From Polaribacter sp. Hel_I_88 (GTDB taxonomy: Bacteria > Bacteroidota > Bacteroidia > Flavobacteriales > Flavobacteriaceae): a DNA stretch of 64,000 bases. The position numbers and the translations under genes were made by a program. Within the stretch, counting starts at the first letter, position 1. Each line of letters starts with the position of its first letter. Under the pieces are notes generated by a model. That model searched no databases. It was not told the DNA's origin and was given only the letters and a program-made list of their open reading frames with translations. The DNA lies in assembly GCF_000687935.1 (NCBI RefSeq), contig NZ_JHZZ01000001.1:2378001-2442000 (forward strand). Reading direction: 5' to 3'. Below are positions 35,952 to 45,091 of this stretch, piece after piece.

Positions 35952-38900
35952 ATGATGAAAACAAAGTTTAAAGGATTTCTAACGCTACTCTTAGCTTTAG
36001 TTGTGCAAGTTACTTTAGCACAAGAAAAAACAGTAACAGGAATTGTGTCTGAAGCTTCTGGACCTTTGCCTGGAGTAAGTGTTTCTGTAAAAGGAACAGG
36101 AACTGGAACAGAAACTGATTTTAATGGTAAATATACTATTAAAACAAAATCTGGAGATGTATTAGTCTTTAGATATTTAGGGTACAAGACTGTTGAGAAA
36201 AAAATAGCAAATTCTAACGTTATTAATGTATCACTAGAGGAAGATTCCAGCGCTTTAGATGAAGTTGTTATTGTAGCTTATGGTACACAATCTAGAGCTT
36301 CTATAACCGGTTCTGTTAGTGTTATTGATGCAAAACAAATAGAAGCAACAACTTTCTCAAATCCAGTAAAAAGTTTAGAAGGTTTAGTTTCTGGTTTGAG
36401 AGTTATTCAAGCTGATGGGCAACCTGGTTCTGATCCTATTATTAGGATTCGTGGTTTTGGATCTATAAACGCAGATAGTGCTCCGCTTATTGTTTTGGAT
36501 GGAGTACCTTATACTGGAAGTTTAAATAGTATAAATCCACAAGACATTGCATCTACAAGTGTTTTAAAAGATGCGTCCTCAACTTCACTGTATGGTAATA
36601 AAGCATCGAATGGTGTTTTATTAATCACAACCAAAAAAGGAAGTAAAAATAGAACATTAGTTAGTGTAGACACTAGAATAGGTATTACTCAAAGAGGAGC
36701 AAAAGAATACGACGTAATTCAAGGTCCTGGAGAATTTTATGAGTCTTATCATAGTGTACTTGCAAATTCTGAATTTTATGCTCAAGGGCAAGCTGGAACT
36801 CCTGTTACCATTGCTCAGGCAAGACAAACAGCTTCTAATAACTTAATAGGTGCTTTAGGGTATAACTTATATGATGTTTCCGATGAAACCTTAATTGATC
36901 CTTTAACTGGTAGATTAAATCCTTCTGCAAATCTATTAGTAAACGATAGTTGGGAAGATGCTCTGTTTAGAGATCGAGCAACATTTAACTCTACAAATGC
37001 AAATATTTCTGGAGGTTCAGAAAACACGACATATTACTTTTCTCTAGGGACAGAAAATAATAATGGTTATACAGTAAGAAGTAATTTTAAAAGACACACT
37101 GCACGATTTAAAGTTAGTGCAAGTAATATTGCTAAAGTTATAACTTTAACTGGAGATGTTTCTTATGCAAAGTCTTACAGTCAATTTGTTCCTGGTGATG
37201 GTGGAAATACCTTTTCTAATGCATTCTTTTGGACAAGAAGAATTGCTCCTGTTTTTCCAGTTTATCAATATGATGCAAATTGGAACCCAATTTTAAATCC
37301 AAATAATCCAGGAGGTAGAGCATATGATTTTGGAGTTCCTCAAGACTTTGGGGGAGGAAATATAAGAGGTCCTAGAAATTATGCTCCAGGAGAACACCCA
37401 CTTGCAGTTATAGAAAATTCAACAGTAACAAATGAAAAAGATAATTTTAATATAGGTTTTAGAGCAAAGATTGACTTGCCTTTAGATATTAAATTTGAAT
37501 ATGTAGCAAATCTTCTAACAGAAATAGATCAAGGTATCGATTTTACACGACCTGGTGCTGGTGCTTTTGCAGCCTCTCAAAATGGATTGTTAACAAACAA
37601 TAGAAATAATTTCTCTGCATTTACAAACCAACAACTTTTAACTTGGAAAAAAGACTTTGGTCGTCATAGTTATGATGTTCTTTTAGGACATGAAACTTAT
37701 GAAGAAAAATTTACTACTTTAGGTCTTACTAAATATAATATTGTTGGAGGTTTTAGCCCAATATTAGATAATACTTCTAAATATATTAGTGCAAGTAACT
37801 ATAATACAAAATATACTACTGAGGGATATTTCTCTAGATTTATTTATGGATTAGATGATAGTTACTATCTTAACTTAACAGGTAGATATGATGCTTCTTC
37901 TGTGTTTGATCCTAATGTTCGTTGGGGGGCTTTTTGGTCTGCAGGTGCATCTTGGGTTATAAGTAATGAAGACTTTATGAAAGATATTTCTAATACTGTT
38001 ACCTATGCAAAATTGGCAGCGAATTATGGTACTACAGGAAACGATAGAATTTTTTATCCAGATGGAGGAAGAAATTTAGTAGCTTATGAAAATCAGTATT
38101 TAGTAGATGAAAATAATGAGGAATTAACTGCACAATTATTGTACTTAGGAAATGACCAATTAACTTGGGAAAGAGCAGCTAGTTTTGATATTGCTTTAGA
38201 AATGAGTTTATTAAATAGGGTTAATTTATCTTTAGGATATTATAGAAAAGTGTCAAATGATCTTTTATTTAATACACCACTTCGTGTTTCTTCTGGAAAC
38301 CCATCAATACCAGAAAACATTGGGTCAATGGTAAATAGTGGTATTGAAGTTGAAGTTGCTGCAGATGTGGTAAAGAAGGAAAAATTAAATATAAATATTA
38401 ATGCAAACCTTTCTACATTACATAATGAAATTACAAAACTTCCAGTTGGAAGAGATTCCATTCAAAGTGGAAATTTCCGAAGAGTAGAAGGTAGAAGTAT
38501 TTTTGACTATTTCTTGAGAAAATCTGCACCAGTAAATCCAGCAAATGGAAACGCTAGATGGTATAAAGTAGATCCTGCTACAGGCGAAGATGTAATTACA
38601 GAAGTATTTTCTGAAGCAGATAGATATTTCTTAGATAAAAAAGCAATACCAGCTATTACAGGTGGTTTTGGTACGAATGTTCAAGTAGGTAATTTTTCAT
38701 TGGCTGTTCAATTTGCATATCAATTAGGAGGTTATGGTATAGATAATGAGTATTTTGGATTGTTAGGAGCAACTACAAATGTTACTAATTTTGCAGACTA
38801 TGACAAAACCTGGACAGTAGATAACCCAACAGCTAGTTTACCAAGAGTAGATCCACTAGAACCAGATCAATATAGATTAACAGATATGTATTTAGTAGAT

Positions 38901-39131
38901 CAAAGTTATCTAAGTATTAGTAATATTAATTTTGGTTATCTATTCCAAAACGAGACTATAAAAAAATATAACATAGATAGCATTAGATTATATGGTACAG
39001 TAAATAATGGCTTCTTACTGTATAGTGCAAGACAGGGTTATGACCCAAGATTAAATACAGTAGGTTCTTCATCAGCAGAATTTGGTGCCAATAGAACTCT
39101 ATCAATGGGATTAAATATAAAACTTAATTAA
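35952..39131 (+). CDS. SusC/RagA TonB-linked outer membrane transporter (second)
   Basis: A 1059-residue SusC protein with signal peptide (cleaved near VTLAQEK), carboxypeptidase-like regulatory domain (TVTGIVSEASGPLPGVSVSV), plug (DIASTSVLKDASSTSLYGNK) and barrel ending in MGLNIKLN. Its regulatory domain is very similar to that of the first SusC, but the barrel differs widely, so the two probably import different glycans. ATG at 35952 and 35955 are both possible; the second gives MKTKFKGFLTLLLAL. No glycosidase gene accompanies this pair, and the partner SusD is frameshifted. Confidence 0.94.
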   Translation: MMKTKFKGFLTLLLALVVQVTLAQEKTVTGIVSEASGPLPGVSVSVKGTGTGTETDFNGKYTIKTKSGDVLVFRYLGYKTVEKKIANSNVINVSLEEDSSALDEVVIVAYGTQSRASITGSVSVIDAKQIEATTFSNPVKSLEGLVSGLRVIQADGQPGSDPIIRIRGFGSINADSAPLIVLDGVPYTGSLNSINPQDIASTSVLKDASSTSLYGNKASNGVLLITTKKGSKNRTLVSVDTRIGITQRGAKEYDVIQGPGEFYESYHSVLANSEFYAQGQAGTPVTIAQARQTASNNLIGALGYNLYDVSDETLIDPLTGRLNPSANLLVNDSWEDALFRDRATFNSTNANISGGSENTTYYFSLGTENNNGYTVRSNFKRHTARFKVSASNIAKVITLTGDVSYAKSYSQFVPGDGGNTFSNAFFWTRRIAPVFPVYQYDANWNPILNPNNPGGRAYDFGVPQDFGGGNIRGPRNYAPGEHPLAVIENSTVTNEKDNFNIGFRAKIDLPLDIKFEYVANLLTEIDQGIDFTRPGAGAFAASQNGLLTNNRNNFSAFTNQQLLTWKKDFGRHSYDVLLGHETYEEKFTTLGLTKYNIVGGFSPILDNTSKYISASNYNTKYTTEGYFSRFIYGLDDSYYLNLTGRYDASSVFDPNVRWGAFWSAGASWVISNEDFMKDISNTVTYAKLAANYGTTGNDRIFYPDGGRNLVAYENQYLVDENNEELTAQLLYLGNDQLTWERAASFDIALEMSLLNRVNLSLGYYRKVSNDLLFNTPLRVSSGNPSIPENIGSMVNSGIEVEVAADVVKKEKLNININANLSTLHNEITKLPVGRDSIQSGNFRRVEGRSIFDYFLRKSAPVNPANGNARWYKVDPATGEDVITEVFSEADRYFLDKKAIPAITGGFGTNVQVGNFSLAVQFAYQLGGYGIDNEYFGLLGATTNVTNFADYDKTWTVDNPTASLPRVDPLEPDQYRLTDMYLVDQSYLSISNINFGYLFQNETIKKYNIDSIRLYGTVNNGFLLYSARQGYDPRLNTVGSSSAEFGANRTLSMGLNIKLN

Positions 39132-39141
39132 ACATAATATT

Positions 39142-40627
39142 ATGAAACGAAATAAATTTTTTAAAGTAAAAAATATAAAATACTTCGCATTGATTTTTAT
39201 TGCAGTATTTGGTATTTCATGTGCAGATTTAGATCAAAGTTTTGAAGACGAAAGATATCTAACTACTACTCACTTCAATGAAATTTCAGCAGCTGGTGGT
39301 ACAGTTGGTATAGAGGCTATAGATGGCGCTATCCTATCTTACTTTAGAGATGGAGAAGGAGGAGAAATTGAGTTTGGAATGAAGGCAATTGATCTTGGAA
39401 TGGATTTAAGAAGTAATGATATAGATATGAGTAGAAGCACTTGGTTTGGTGCTTGGAATAGGTATGATAATACTATATTAACATCTGGGGATAATGATTT
39501 TATTTGGACATTTTTTTATAGAATTATTAAAGATGCTAATGAAGTAATTAATTTAATTCCTGATACTGCTACAGATCAAAATGTAATTGCTTTTAAACAC
39601 AAAGCATATGCATACAGAGGAATTGCTTATTTTTACTTGTTAAGAATGTATCAACACACAAGAGCATCAGATTCAGAATTGTCTATTCCATTTAATAATG
39701 GTGCAGAGCTTGGTTCTCCAAAGATGCCTGTTGGTGATGTTAAAAAACAAATACTTGATGACTTAACACTAGCTTATGAAGGGTTAAGCAATTACAGCAG
39801 ACCAAGTGTAGAGATCGTAGATGCAAATGTAGCAGCTGCTTATTTAGCAAGATATCACTTAACGTACGAAAACTGGTCAGAAGCAGAAAAATTTGCAGAC
39901 ATTGCAATGAAAGTTGGGTCTTTAAGTACAGATGTAATGCATGGTTTTGATGAGATTTCTTTATCAGAAACAATATGGGGTGCAGAAGTAACTGCAACTA
40001 CTTCTGAAGTTTACCAAACTTTCTTTTCTCATATAAGTCAAATAAATGATGGATATAGTGGTTGGAATCATTTTAAAACTGTAAATTCTAATTTATACAA
40101 TATGATACCAGATACAGATAGAAGAAAACAATGGTTTGCAGACCAACAGTATCCTTCTGGGGTAATAATAGTTCCAGGTACATGGACACACTACAATATT
40201 ACTCCTAAATACACAAGTTTAAAGTTTATTGCACAACCAGGACCAGGTGTATTTATTGGAGATTATATTTATTTAAGAAATGCAGAGTTTTACTTAACTA
40301 AAGCAGAAGCTTTAGCTAAACAAGGTAAAGAAGCAGAAGCTCAGCAAGTATTATTTGATTTAAATACAACCAGAGATGATTCTTACGTGAAATCTACAAA
40401 AACAGGTCAGTCCTTAATAGATGATTTTATTATATCGTAGAATTGAATTATGGGGAGATGGATTAGCTTCTTTTGATATGGCAAGAAATGGGGTTGGACT
40501 AAACAGAAGAGATGGAAGGGAAAACCTAGTTCAGCCAGGAGCTGATCTTGTAATACCTGCATTAGATCCTAAAATGATTTTTGAAATTCCTCAAAGAGAA
40601 CTTGATGGAAATCCAGATATTAATTAA
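39142..40627 (+). pseudogene. SusD/RagB lipoprotein gene with a frameshift near its 3' end
   Basis: The frame from 39142 encodes a lipoprotein (Cys27, in AVFGISCADL) and most of a SusD protein, but stops at 40440 after DDFIIS. The missing C-terminal part continues in the next frame from about 40421 (ILLYRRIELWGDGLAS... to the stop at 40625-40627). Compared with the intact SusD in this window (residues between SL and the RR of QRRVELWGEG), the best explanation is loss of two bases near 40425. Together the pieces give roughly 490 residues, a normal size. It is either a recent null allele or a sequencing error in an AT-rich run. Confidence 0.82.
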
Positions 40628-40651
40628 GAATAATTTTTTAAAATATATATT

Positions 40652-40683
40652 AAACCAGAGAAATTATTTCTCTGGTTTTTTTA
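40652..40683 (+). terminator. Terminator after the second SusC/SusD pair
   Basis: Stem AAACCAGAGAAA / TTTCTCTGGTTT with a 3-base loop and a T-run, 25 bases past the SusD stop. Confidence 0.88.
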
Positions 40684-40861
40684 TGTATATAAATTTGGTT
40701 TAATAGCTAATGTTGCCAAAAAAATAGTATGTAATTTAAGATTTGTAATTAAACTCCTTAAATCAAATAAAAATTAATAAAAGACAAAAAAAGTTTTAGT
40801 TCTCTTTAGATTTTTTATTAGAATTATTAATTATAAAGCTTTTAAACTATTATTAATGTAA

Positions 40862-41698
40862 CTAAAAAGAGTGATCACCATAAAACTGGTTTAAGATTAT
40901 TGCCATTTCAGATTGTAACTCTTTGGCATTCTGAGCAGCAACTTCTGCAAAATCTTCATTATTCGAAGCGTAAATAATTCCTCGAGAAGAGTTGATTAAT
41001 AAGCCTACATTTTCTGATAAACCATATTTACATACATCTTGCAAATTGCCACCTTGAGCACCAACTCCAGGCACTAGTAAAAAGGAATTTGGTACAATTT
41101 TTCTGATTTCCTTAAAATAATCAGCTTTGGTTGCACCAACAACATACATTAGGTTTTCAGAATTTTTATAGGTTTTAGAGGTTTCTAAAATATGTTTATA
41201 CAATTCTTCCTCGTCAATTTTTTTAGTTTGATAATCAAAAGCACCTTCATTAGAGGTTAACGCTAATAGAATAGTGTGTTTGTCTTTAAAAGCTAAAAAA
41301 GGCTCTACAGAATCTTTACCCATATAAGGTGCAACAGTCACAGAATCGAAGGCTAAATCGTTAAAAAAAGCTTTGGCATACATAGTTGAAGTATTGCCAA
41401 TATCACCACGTTTTGCATCAGCAATTGTAAAAATTTCTGGATGATTTTTATTGATGTATTTTATGGTTTTTTCTAAAGACTGCCAACCTTTAATTCCATA
41501 AGCTTCATAAAAAGCTGTGTTAGGTTTGTAAGCCACACATAAATGATGAGTAGCATCTATAATGGCTTTATTAAACTCAAAAATAGGATCCTCTAAAGCC
41601 AATAAATGTGTTGGAATTTTATCTAAATCTACATCTAAACCAATGCATAAAAACGATTTTTTTTGATTTATTTGTGATACTAATTGTTGTGTTGTCAT
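40862..41698 (-). CDS. pyrF: Orotidine 5'-phosphate decarboxylase
   Basis: A 278-residue enzyme of the long PyrF subfamily that converts OMP to UMP, the last step of de novo UMP synthesis. Key features are [14 protein letters not shown] near the start, the active-site segment [14 protein letters not shown] with the catalytic Lys, and [11 protein letters not shown] -7 box TATTTTTG lies on the minus strand at 41719-41726. The last residues after ILN (QFYGDHSF) differ from the truncated copy at 35302-35532, which ends directly after ILN; this suggests that the intact gene received a new 3' end when the SusC/SusD block arrived. Confidence 0.95.
   Translation of the reverse strand: MTTQQLVSQINQKKSFLCIGLDVDLDKIPTHLLALEDPIFEFNKAIIDATHHLCVAYKPNTAFYEAYGIKGWQSLEKTIKYINKNHPEIFTIADAKRGDIGNTSTMYAKAFFNDLAFDSVTVAPYMGKDSVEPFLAFKDKHTILLALTSNEGAFDYQTKKIDEEELYKHILETSKTYKNSENLMYVVGATKADYFKEIRKIVPNSFLLVPGVGAQGGNLQDVCKYGLSENVGLLINSSRGIIYASNNEDFAEVAAQNAKELQSEMAIILNQFYGDHSF
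40891..41104. repeat. Right copy of the direct repeat flanking the second SusC/SusD block
   Basis: This part of intact pyrF is repeated in direct orientation at 35307-35520, offset 5,584 bp, about 95% identical by eye. The two copies bracket the SusC/SusD block like junctions of an insertion or tandem duplication. Confidence 0.85.
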
Positions 41699-41782
41699 TA
41701 CTTTTACTTAAAGTTTTACAAAAATACTATTTTTAACTTTTAAGATTCGTTAGTTATTCATTTTTAATTGACATATTTCATT

Positions 41783-42274
41783 ATGAAAAAAATATTTCTC
41801 TTATTATTTATTGTTTTTGTAGGGTGTTCAGACGATCCTAAAGAATTTTCTGAAGAAGCTAATTTAGAAATGTTAATTGGTTTAGACGATTCTAAAATTA
41901 CGCTGAGAGAAGTTTTATATCAACAAAAAGGGAAAAAAATATTTATTGATGTTTGGGCTTCTTGGTGCAAAGATTGCGTTATTGGTTTCCCAAAAGTAAA
42001 GGAATTACAAGCGGAATTTCCTGAGGTTGCTTTTTTGTTTTTATCAGTAGATATTAGCAATCCTTCCTGGAATAGAGCCATCGAAAAATACAATTTAGTG
42101 GGCGAACATTATAATTTACCAAAAGGAATGGAAGAAGGTGATTTTGTTGATTTTGTAAACTTAAATTGGATTTCTAGGTATATGGTTATTGATGAAAAAG
42201 GAAAAATAGAAGTTTTTAGAGCTATAGATCCATTAGATAAAAAAATTATAAAAGCATTAAAAAAAACTAAATAA
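41783..42274 (+). CDS. TlpA-like thioredoxin-fold lipoprotein
   Basis: I read 163 residues from ATG 41783 (MKKIFLLLFIVFVGC, lipidated Cys15); an in-frame TTG at 41768 only adds an unlikely prefix. The thioredoxin fold carries WASWCKDC, a redox-active CxxC, preceded by KKIFIDV. The protein should act in the periplasm as a disulfide reductase of the TlpA/ResA type, for instance for cytochrome c maturation or oxidative repair. It diverges from pyrF and lies 84 bases before tpiA. Confidence 0.88.
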   Translation: MKKIFLLLFIVFVGCSDDPKEFSEEANLEMLIGLDDSKITLREVLYQQKGKKIFIDVWASWCKDCVIGFPKVKELQAEFPEVAFLFLSVDISNPSWNRAIEKYNLVGEHYNLPKGMEEGDFVDFVNLNWISRYMVIDEKGKIEVFRAIDPLDKKIIKALKKTK

Positions 42275-42358
42275 ATCGTTTTAGTAAGTATTTATCTTAA
42301 AGAACGATAATTATTTTTCATTTTGTTAAATTTACATCATATAAAAAAGTATAAAATC

Positions 42359-43117
42359 ATGAGACAAAAAATAGTAGCTGGAAATTGGAAAATGAATGCT
42401 GATAAAGCTGAAACGAAAGCACTTATTAAAGGAATTAAAAAAGCGATTAAAAAATTAGCTTTAAAAAACACGAGAGTAATCATCAGTCCTTCTTATGTTA
42501 ATTTATCTACTGCCATTAAAAGAGCTGATAATTCTAAAATAGAAGTTGCTGCACAAAATATGCACCAAGCAAAAAGTGGCGCTTATACAGGTGAGGTTTC
42601 TGCGGATATGCTAAAATCTATAAATGTTAAAACGGTTATTATTGGGCATTCTGAAAGAAGAGAATATTTTAATGAAACTGATGCACTTTTAGCAGAAAAA
42701 ATGGACGCTGTTTTAGCAAATGGCTTAGAAGCTATTTTCTGTTTTGGTGAGAAGTTAGAAGAAAGAAAAAGCGAAAATCATTTTAAGGTTGTTGAAAGTC
42801 AGTTAAAAAACGCGTTATTTCATTTAGAAGCTGCAAACTTTAAAAATATTGTTTTGGCTTACGAACCAGTTTGGGCAATTGGAACAGGAGAAACTGCAAG
42901 TCCAGAACAAGCACAAGATATGCATGCTTTCATAAGAGAAACCATCAGCAAAAAGTTCGGAAAAGAAGTTGCTGAGAATGTATCAATTTTATATGGAGGA
43001 AGTGTAAAACCTGCAAATGCAGAAGAAATTTTCTCTAAACCAGATGTTGATGGAGGTTTAATTGGTGGTGCCTCTTTAAAAGCTGAAGACTTTACTGCGA
43101 TTATAAAAGCGATATAA
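42359..43117 (+). CDS. tpiA: Triosephosphate isomerase
   Basis: A 252-residue enzyme of glycolysis and gluconeogenesis. The catalytic residues are visible: Lys in VAGNWKMN (near the N-terminus), His in VIIGHSERRE and Glu in LAYEPVWAIGTGE; the phosphate-binding SILYGGSVKPANAEE and GGLIGGASL follow. I start at ATG 42359 (MRQKIVAGNWKMN), as in homologues, rather than at the upstream TTG. tpiA is followed by prmA and clpS; in related genomes these lie near DUF1599 and BT_3928-type genes, which here are a few kilobases away. Confidence 0.97.
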   Translation: MRQKIVAGNWKMNADKAETKALIKGIKKAIKKLALKNTRVIISPSYVNLSTAIKRADNSKIEVAAQNMHQAKSGAYTGEVSADMLKSINVKTVIIGHSERREYFNETDALLAEKMDAVLANGLEAIFCFGEKLEERKSENHFKVVESQLKNALFHLEAANFKNIVLAYEPVWAIGTGETASPEQAQDMHAFIRETISKKFGKEVAENVSILYGGSVKPANAEEIFSKPDVDGGLIGGASLKAEDFTAIIKAI

Positions 43118-43164
43118 AAATAATTTTATAGGAGTTTATTAACGAAACTTCTTCTAAAAACTAA

Positions 43165-43202
43165 TAAATTTGCGTCAAGATTTAAATCTTGACGCATTTT
43201 TT
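43165..43202 (+). promoter_or_regulatory. prmA -7 box fused to a 24-bp terminator palindrome
   Basis: TAAATTTG (43165-43172) overlaps by one base a perfect 24-bp palindrome (43172-43195, arms GCGTCAAGATTT / AAATCTTGACGC) that is followed by a T-run (43197-43202) and the prmA start. For transcripts from tpiA this is a terminator. A transcript starting about 5 bases after the -7 box would begin inside the 5' arm and lack the full stem, so it should escape termination. Confidence 0.65.
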
Positions 43203-43205
43203 ATG

Positions 43206-44042
43206 ATGGATAATATTTATATAGAATACAATTTTACAGTTTCGCCAAAAGAACCTGCAACAGAAATTTTAATAGCAGAATTGGGCAATGTTGGTTTTGA
43301 GAGTTTTGTTGAAAATGAAAACGGAGTAACAGCATATATTCAAAAAAGTGAATGGACAGAAACTATTTTAGAGGATATTTTTGTGATAAATTCTGATGAA
43401 TTTTCAATTGAATACAATCAAAAAGAAGTGGAGCAAACCAACTGGAATGCAGAATGGGAAAAGAATTTTACACCAATTCAAGTTGATGATTTGGTGAGTA
43501 TTAGAGCTCCTTTTCATGAAAATCCTGATTTAAAATATGATATTGTCATAGAACCAAAAATGAGTTTTGGAACTGGGCATCATGAAACTACACACATGAT
43601 GGTGCAGCATTTATTGCAAATGGATTTAGAGAATAAGAAAACGCTAGATATGGGTTGTGGAACTGGAATTTTAGCAATTTTTGCTGAAATGAAAGGAGCA
43701 AAACCAATAGATGCTATCGATATTGATACTTGGTGTTATGAGAACTCCATAGAAAATGTGGAACGTAATAACTGTAGCAATATTGCTGTTTATGAAGGAG
43801 ATTCAGCACTTTTAGCCAATAAAAAATACGATGTGATTATTGCTAACATCAACAGAAATATTTTATTAATGGATATAAAAGTGTATGCAAACTGTTTAAA
43901 TGATAAAGGCGTGCTTTTACTAAGTGGATTTTATCAAGAAGATATTCCTATAATTGATGCAGAAGTTTCTCGATATAATTTAAAATTAGATACTTTTATA
44001 GAAAGAAATAATTGGGTTGCATTAAAATACAATAAGTTGTAA
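43206..44042 (+). CDS. prmA: Ribosomal protein L11 methyltransferase
   Basis: A 278-residue SAM-dependent methyltransferase that trimethylates ribosomal protein L11. The N-terminal substrate-binding part is followed by the linker VIEPKMSFGTGHHETT, SAM motif I LDMGCGTGILAIFAEMKG and IIANINRNILL, where classical PrmA has the catalytic N-x-x-x motif. I choose ATG 43206 (MDNIYIEYNF); ATG 43203 is equally possible. The TTG at 43170 lies inside the promoter and hairpin and is rejected. It is followed after 10 bases by clpS. Confidence 0.95.
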   Translation: MDNIYIEYNFTVSPKEPATEILIAELGNVGFESFVENENGVTAYIQKSEWTETILEDIFVINSDEFSIEYNQKEVEQTNWNAEWEKNFTPIQVDDLVSIRAPFHENPDLKYDIVIEPKMSFGTGHHETTHMMVQHLLQMDLENKKTLDMGCGTGILAIFAEMKGAKPIDAIDIDTWCYENSIENVERNNCSNIAVYEGDSALLANKKYDVIIANINRNILLMDIKVYANCLNDKGVLLLSGFYQEDIPIIDAEVSRYNLKLDTFIERNNWVALKYNKL

Positions 44043-44052
44043 TTTTACAAAT

Positions 44053-44328
44053 ATGAGTACAAAAGAAAAAATTCAGGAAGATGTTGATGTCTTAGAGCAA
44101 GAAGTATTTCAGCATGAAATTGTTTTACACAATGATGATGTAAACACCTTTGATCACGTAATTGATTCTTTAATAGATGTCTGTGATCATACTTTAGAAC
44201 AAGCAGAACAATGTGCAACTTTAGTGCATTACAAAGGAAAATGCACTGTAAAGTCTGGTGAATTTAAAGATTTAGAACCAAGATGCTCTAAGTTATTACA
44301 ATTAGGTTTATCAGCAGAATTGATATAA
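44053..44328 (+). CDS. clpS: ATP-dependent Clp protease adaptor ClpS
   Basis: A 91-residue adaptor that delivers N-degron substrates to ClpAP-type proteases. The conserved core LHNDDVNTFDHVIDSLIDVC, the EQAEQCATLVHYKGKC helix-strand and the final GLSAEL match the family. It lies between prmA (10 bases before) and a small unknown gene (2 bases after), so the three form one operon. Confidence 0.95.
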   Translation: MSTKEKIQEDVDVLEQEVFQHEIVLHNDDVNTFDHVIDSLIDVCDHTLEQAEQCATLVHYKGKCTVKSGEFKDLEPRCSKLLQLGLSAELI

Positions 44329-44330
44329 GT

Positions 44331-44603
44331 ATGGAAAATGTTTTAAAGTATTATGAATTCTCTGATTTTATAAAAGATAAATCGGATTCTTTTTCTGGTA
44401 ATGAAATTTCTTATACAGAATTAAATAAGACACATTTTTTAATTTTTGAAAAAAATCAAGAAACGTACAATTTATATGTTTCAAAATTTAAAAATAGCAA
44501 AGAAATTGGTGTAAAGCCACCAGAAATACTAGAACTACTCGTAGAAAACTACGACAAAAGTATTCCTGAACATAGAATTGCAATCAAACAATATTTAAAC
44601 TAA
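44331..44603 (+). CDS. Small protein at the end of the prmA-clpS operon, function unknown
   Basis: A 90-residue cytoplasmic protein starting 2 bases after the clpS stop. It is charged, mixed alpha/beta by composition, has no Cys and no signal peptide. I do not recognise the family. Its tight coupling to clpS and the terminator directly after it suggest a real gene, but give no function. Confidence 0.65.
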   Translation: MENVLKYYEFSDFIKDKSDSFSGNEISYTELNKTHFLIFEKNQETYNLYVSKFKNSKEIGVKPPEILELLVENYDKSIPEHRIAIKQYLN

Positions 44604-44628
44604 AACCGAGAAATTTCTCGGTTTTTTT
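44602..44628 (+). terminator. Terminator of the prmA-clpS operon
   Basis: Stem AAACCGAGAAA / TTTCTCGGTTT followed by T residues, directly overlapping the last codon's end. Confidence 0.9.
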
Positions 44629-44754
44629 ATGTTAATAACTAAAATGTGACTTTTTAAAGAAAATTGTTTCTAAAAAAAAGAAACATAAATATGAATAAAT
44701 ATTATTATGTAATATTTTGAAAAATTGTAAAAATAGTAGTAGTTAGTTTTATAC

Positions 44755-44805
44755 TAAGTTTGGTTAGTGAAAAAGTCCTTAATGATGTTAAGGGCTTTTT
44801 CTATT
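44755..44805 (+). terminator. Orphan terminator next to a -7 box
   Basis: TAAGTTTG (44755-44762) is followed after 7 bases by a strong terminator: 13-bp stem (AAAAAGTCCTTAA / TTAAGGGCTTTTT, 44770-44800, one G-T pair). The preceding operon already has its own terminator at 44602-44628 and no gene lies between. It could end a short RNA, act as a second terminator, or be a remnant. The rest of the 44629-44912 gap shows nothing else. Confidence 0.5.
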
Positions 44806-44912
44806 CTTTTGAAGTAAATTTCTGTAATTTTCAAAAATTATTTAGAAGAAAAATAAAAATTTTACTTTATGGAAATCCTTAAATCGATAAAATTCAGCAA
44901 ATTGTAAGGAAA

Positions 44913-44954
44913 AAAAATCAGCAAATTCCTATTTATTAGGAAAGTGCTGATTTT
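44913..44954 (-). terminator. Terminator of tRNA-Arg
   Basis: On the minus strand directly after the tRNA: stem AAAATCAGCA / TGCTGATTTT with inner TTTCCTA / TAGGAA pairing and a long T-run. Confidence 0.88.
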
Positions 44955-44959
44955 AGAAG

Positions 44960-45033
44960 TGACCACGATAGGATTCAAACCTATAACCTCTTGAGCCGTA
45001 ATCAAGTGCGCTATTCAGTTGCGCCACGTGGCC
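44960..45033 (-). tRNA. tRNA-Arg (anticodon ACG)
   Basis: A complete 74-base cloverleaf on the minus strand: acceptor stem GGCCACG / CGTGGTC, D arm with GCGC pairing, anticodon stem CTTGA / TCAAG with loop TTACGGC (anticodon ACG), and T arm ATAGG / CCTAT with loop TTTGAAT. The discriminator base is A; CCA is not encoded. ACG is expected to be deaminated to ICG and read CGU/CGC/CGA codons. Its promoter and terminator are both visible. Confidence 0.97.
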
Positions 45034-45038
45034 TTTTT

Positions 45039-45053
45039 GCGGGTGCAAATATA
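45039..45053 (-). promoter_or_regulatory. tRNA-Arg promoter core
   Basis: TATATTTGCACCCGC on the minus strand, identical in all 15 bases to the tRNA-Lys promoter at 62099-62113. TATATTTG is the -7 box; CACCCGC covers the start point. No TTG is seen at -33 here. Confidence 0.65.
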
Positions 45054-45091
45054 GTAGCATTTTTTTAAATTAAGAAATCTAAAACGTTTTT

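Noticed and set aside
40421..40627. Independent 68-codon gene after SusD
   Set aside because: Its sequence is the missing C-terminal part of SusD, so it is a frameshift product and not a separate gene.
35302..41114. Transposon or integrative element carrying the second SusC/SusD block
   Set aside because: No integrase, transposase or terminal inverted repeats are seen, so I report only the duplicated pyrF end.
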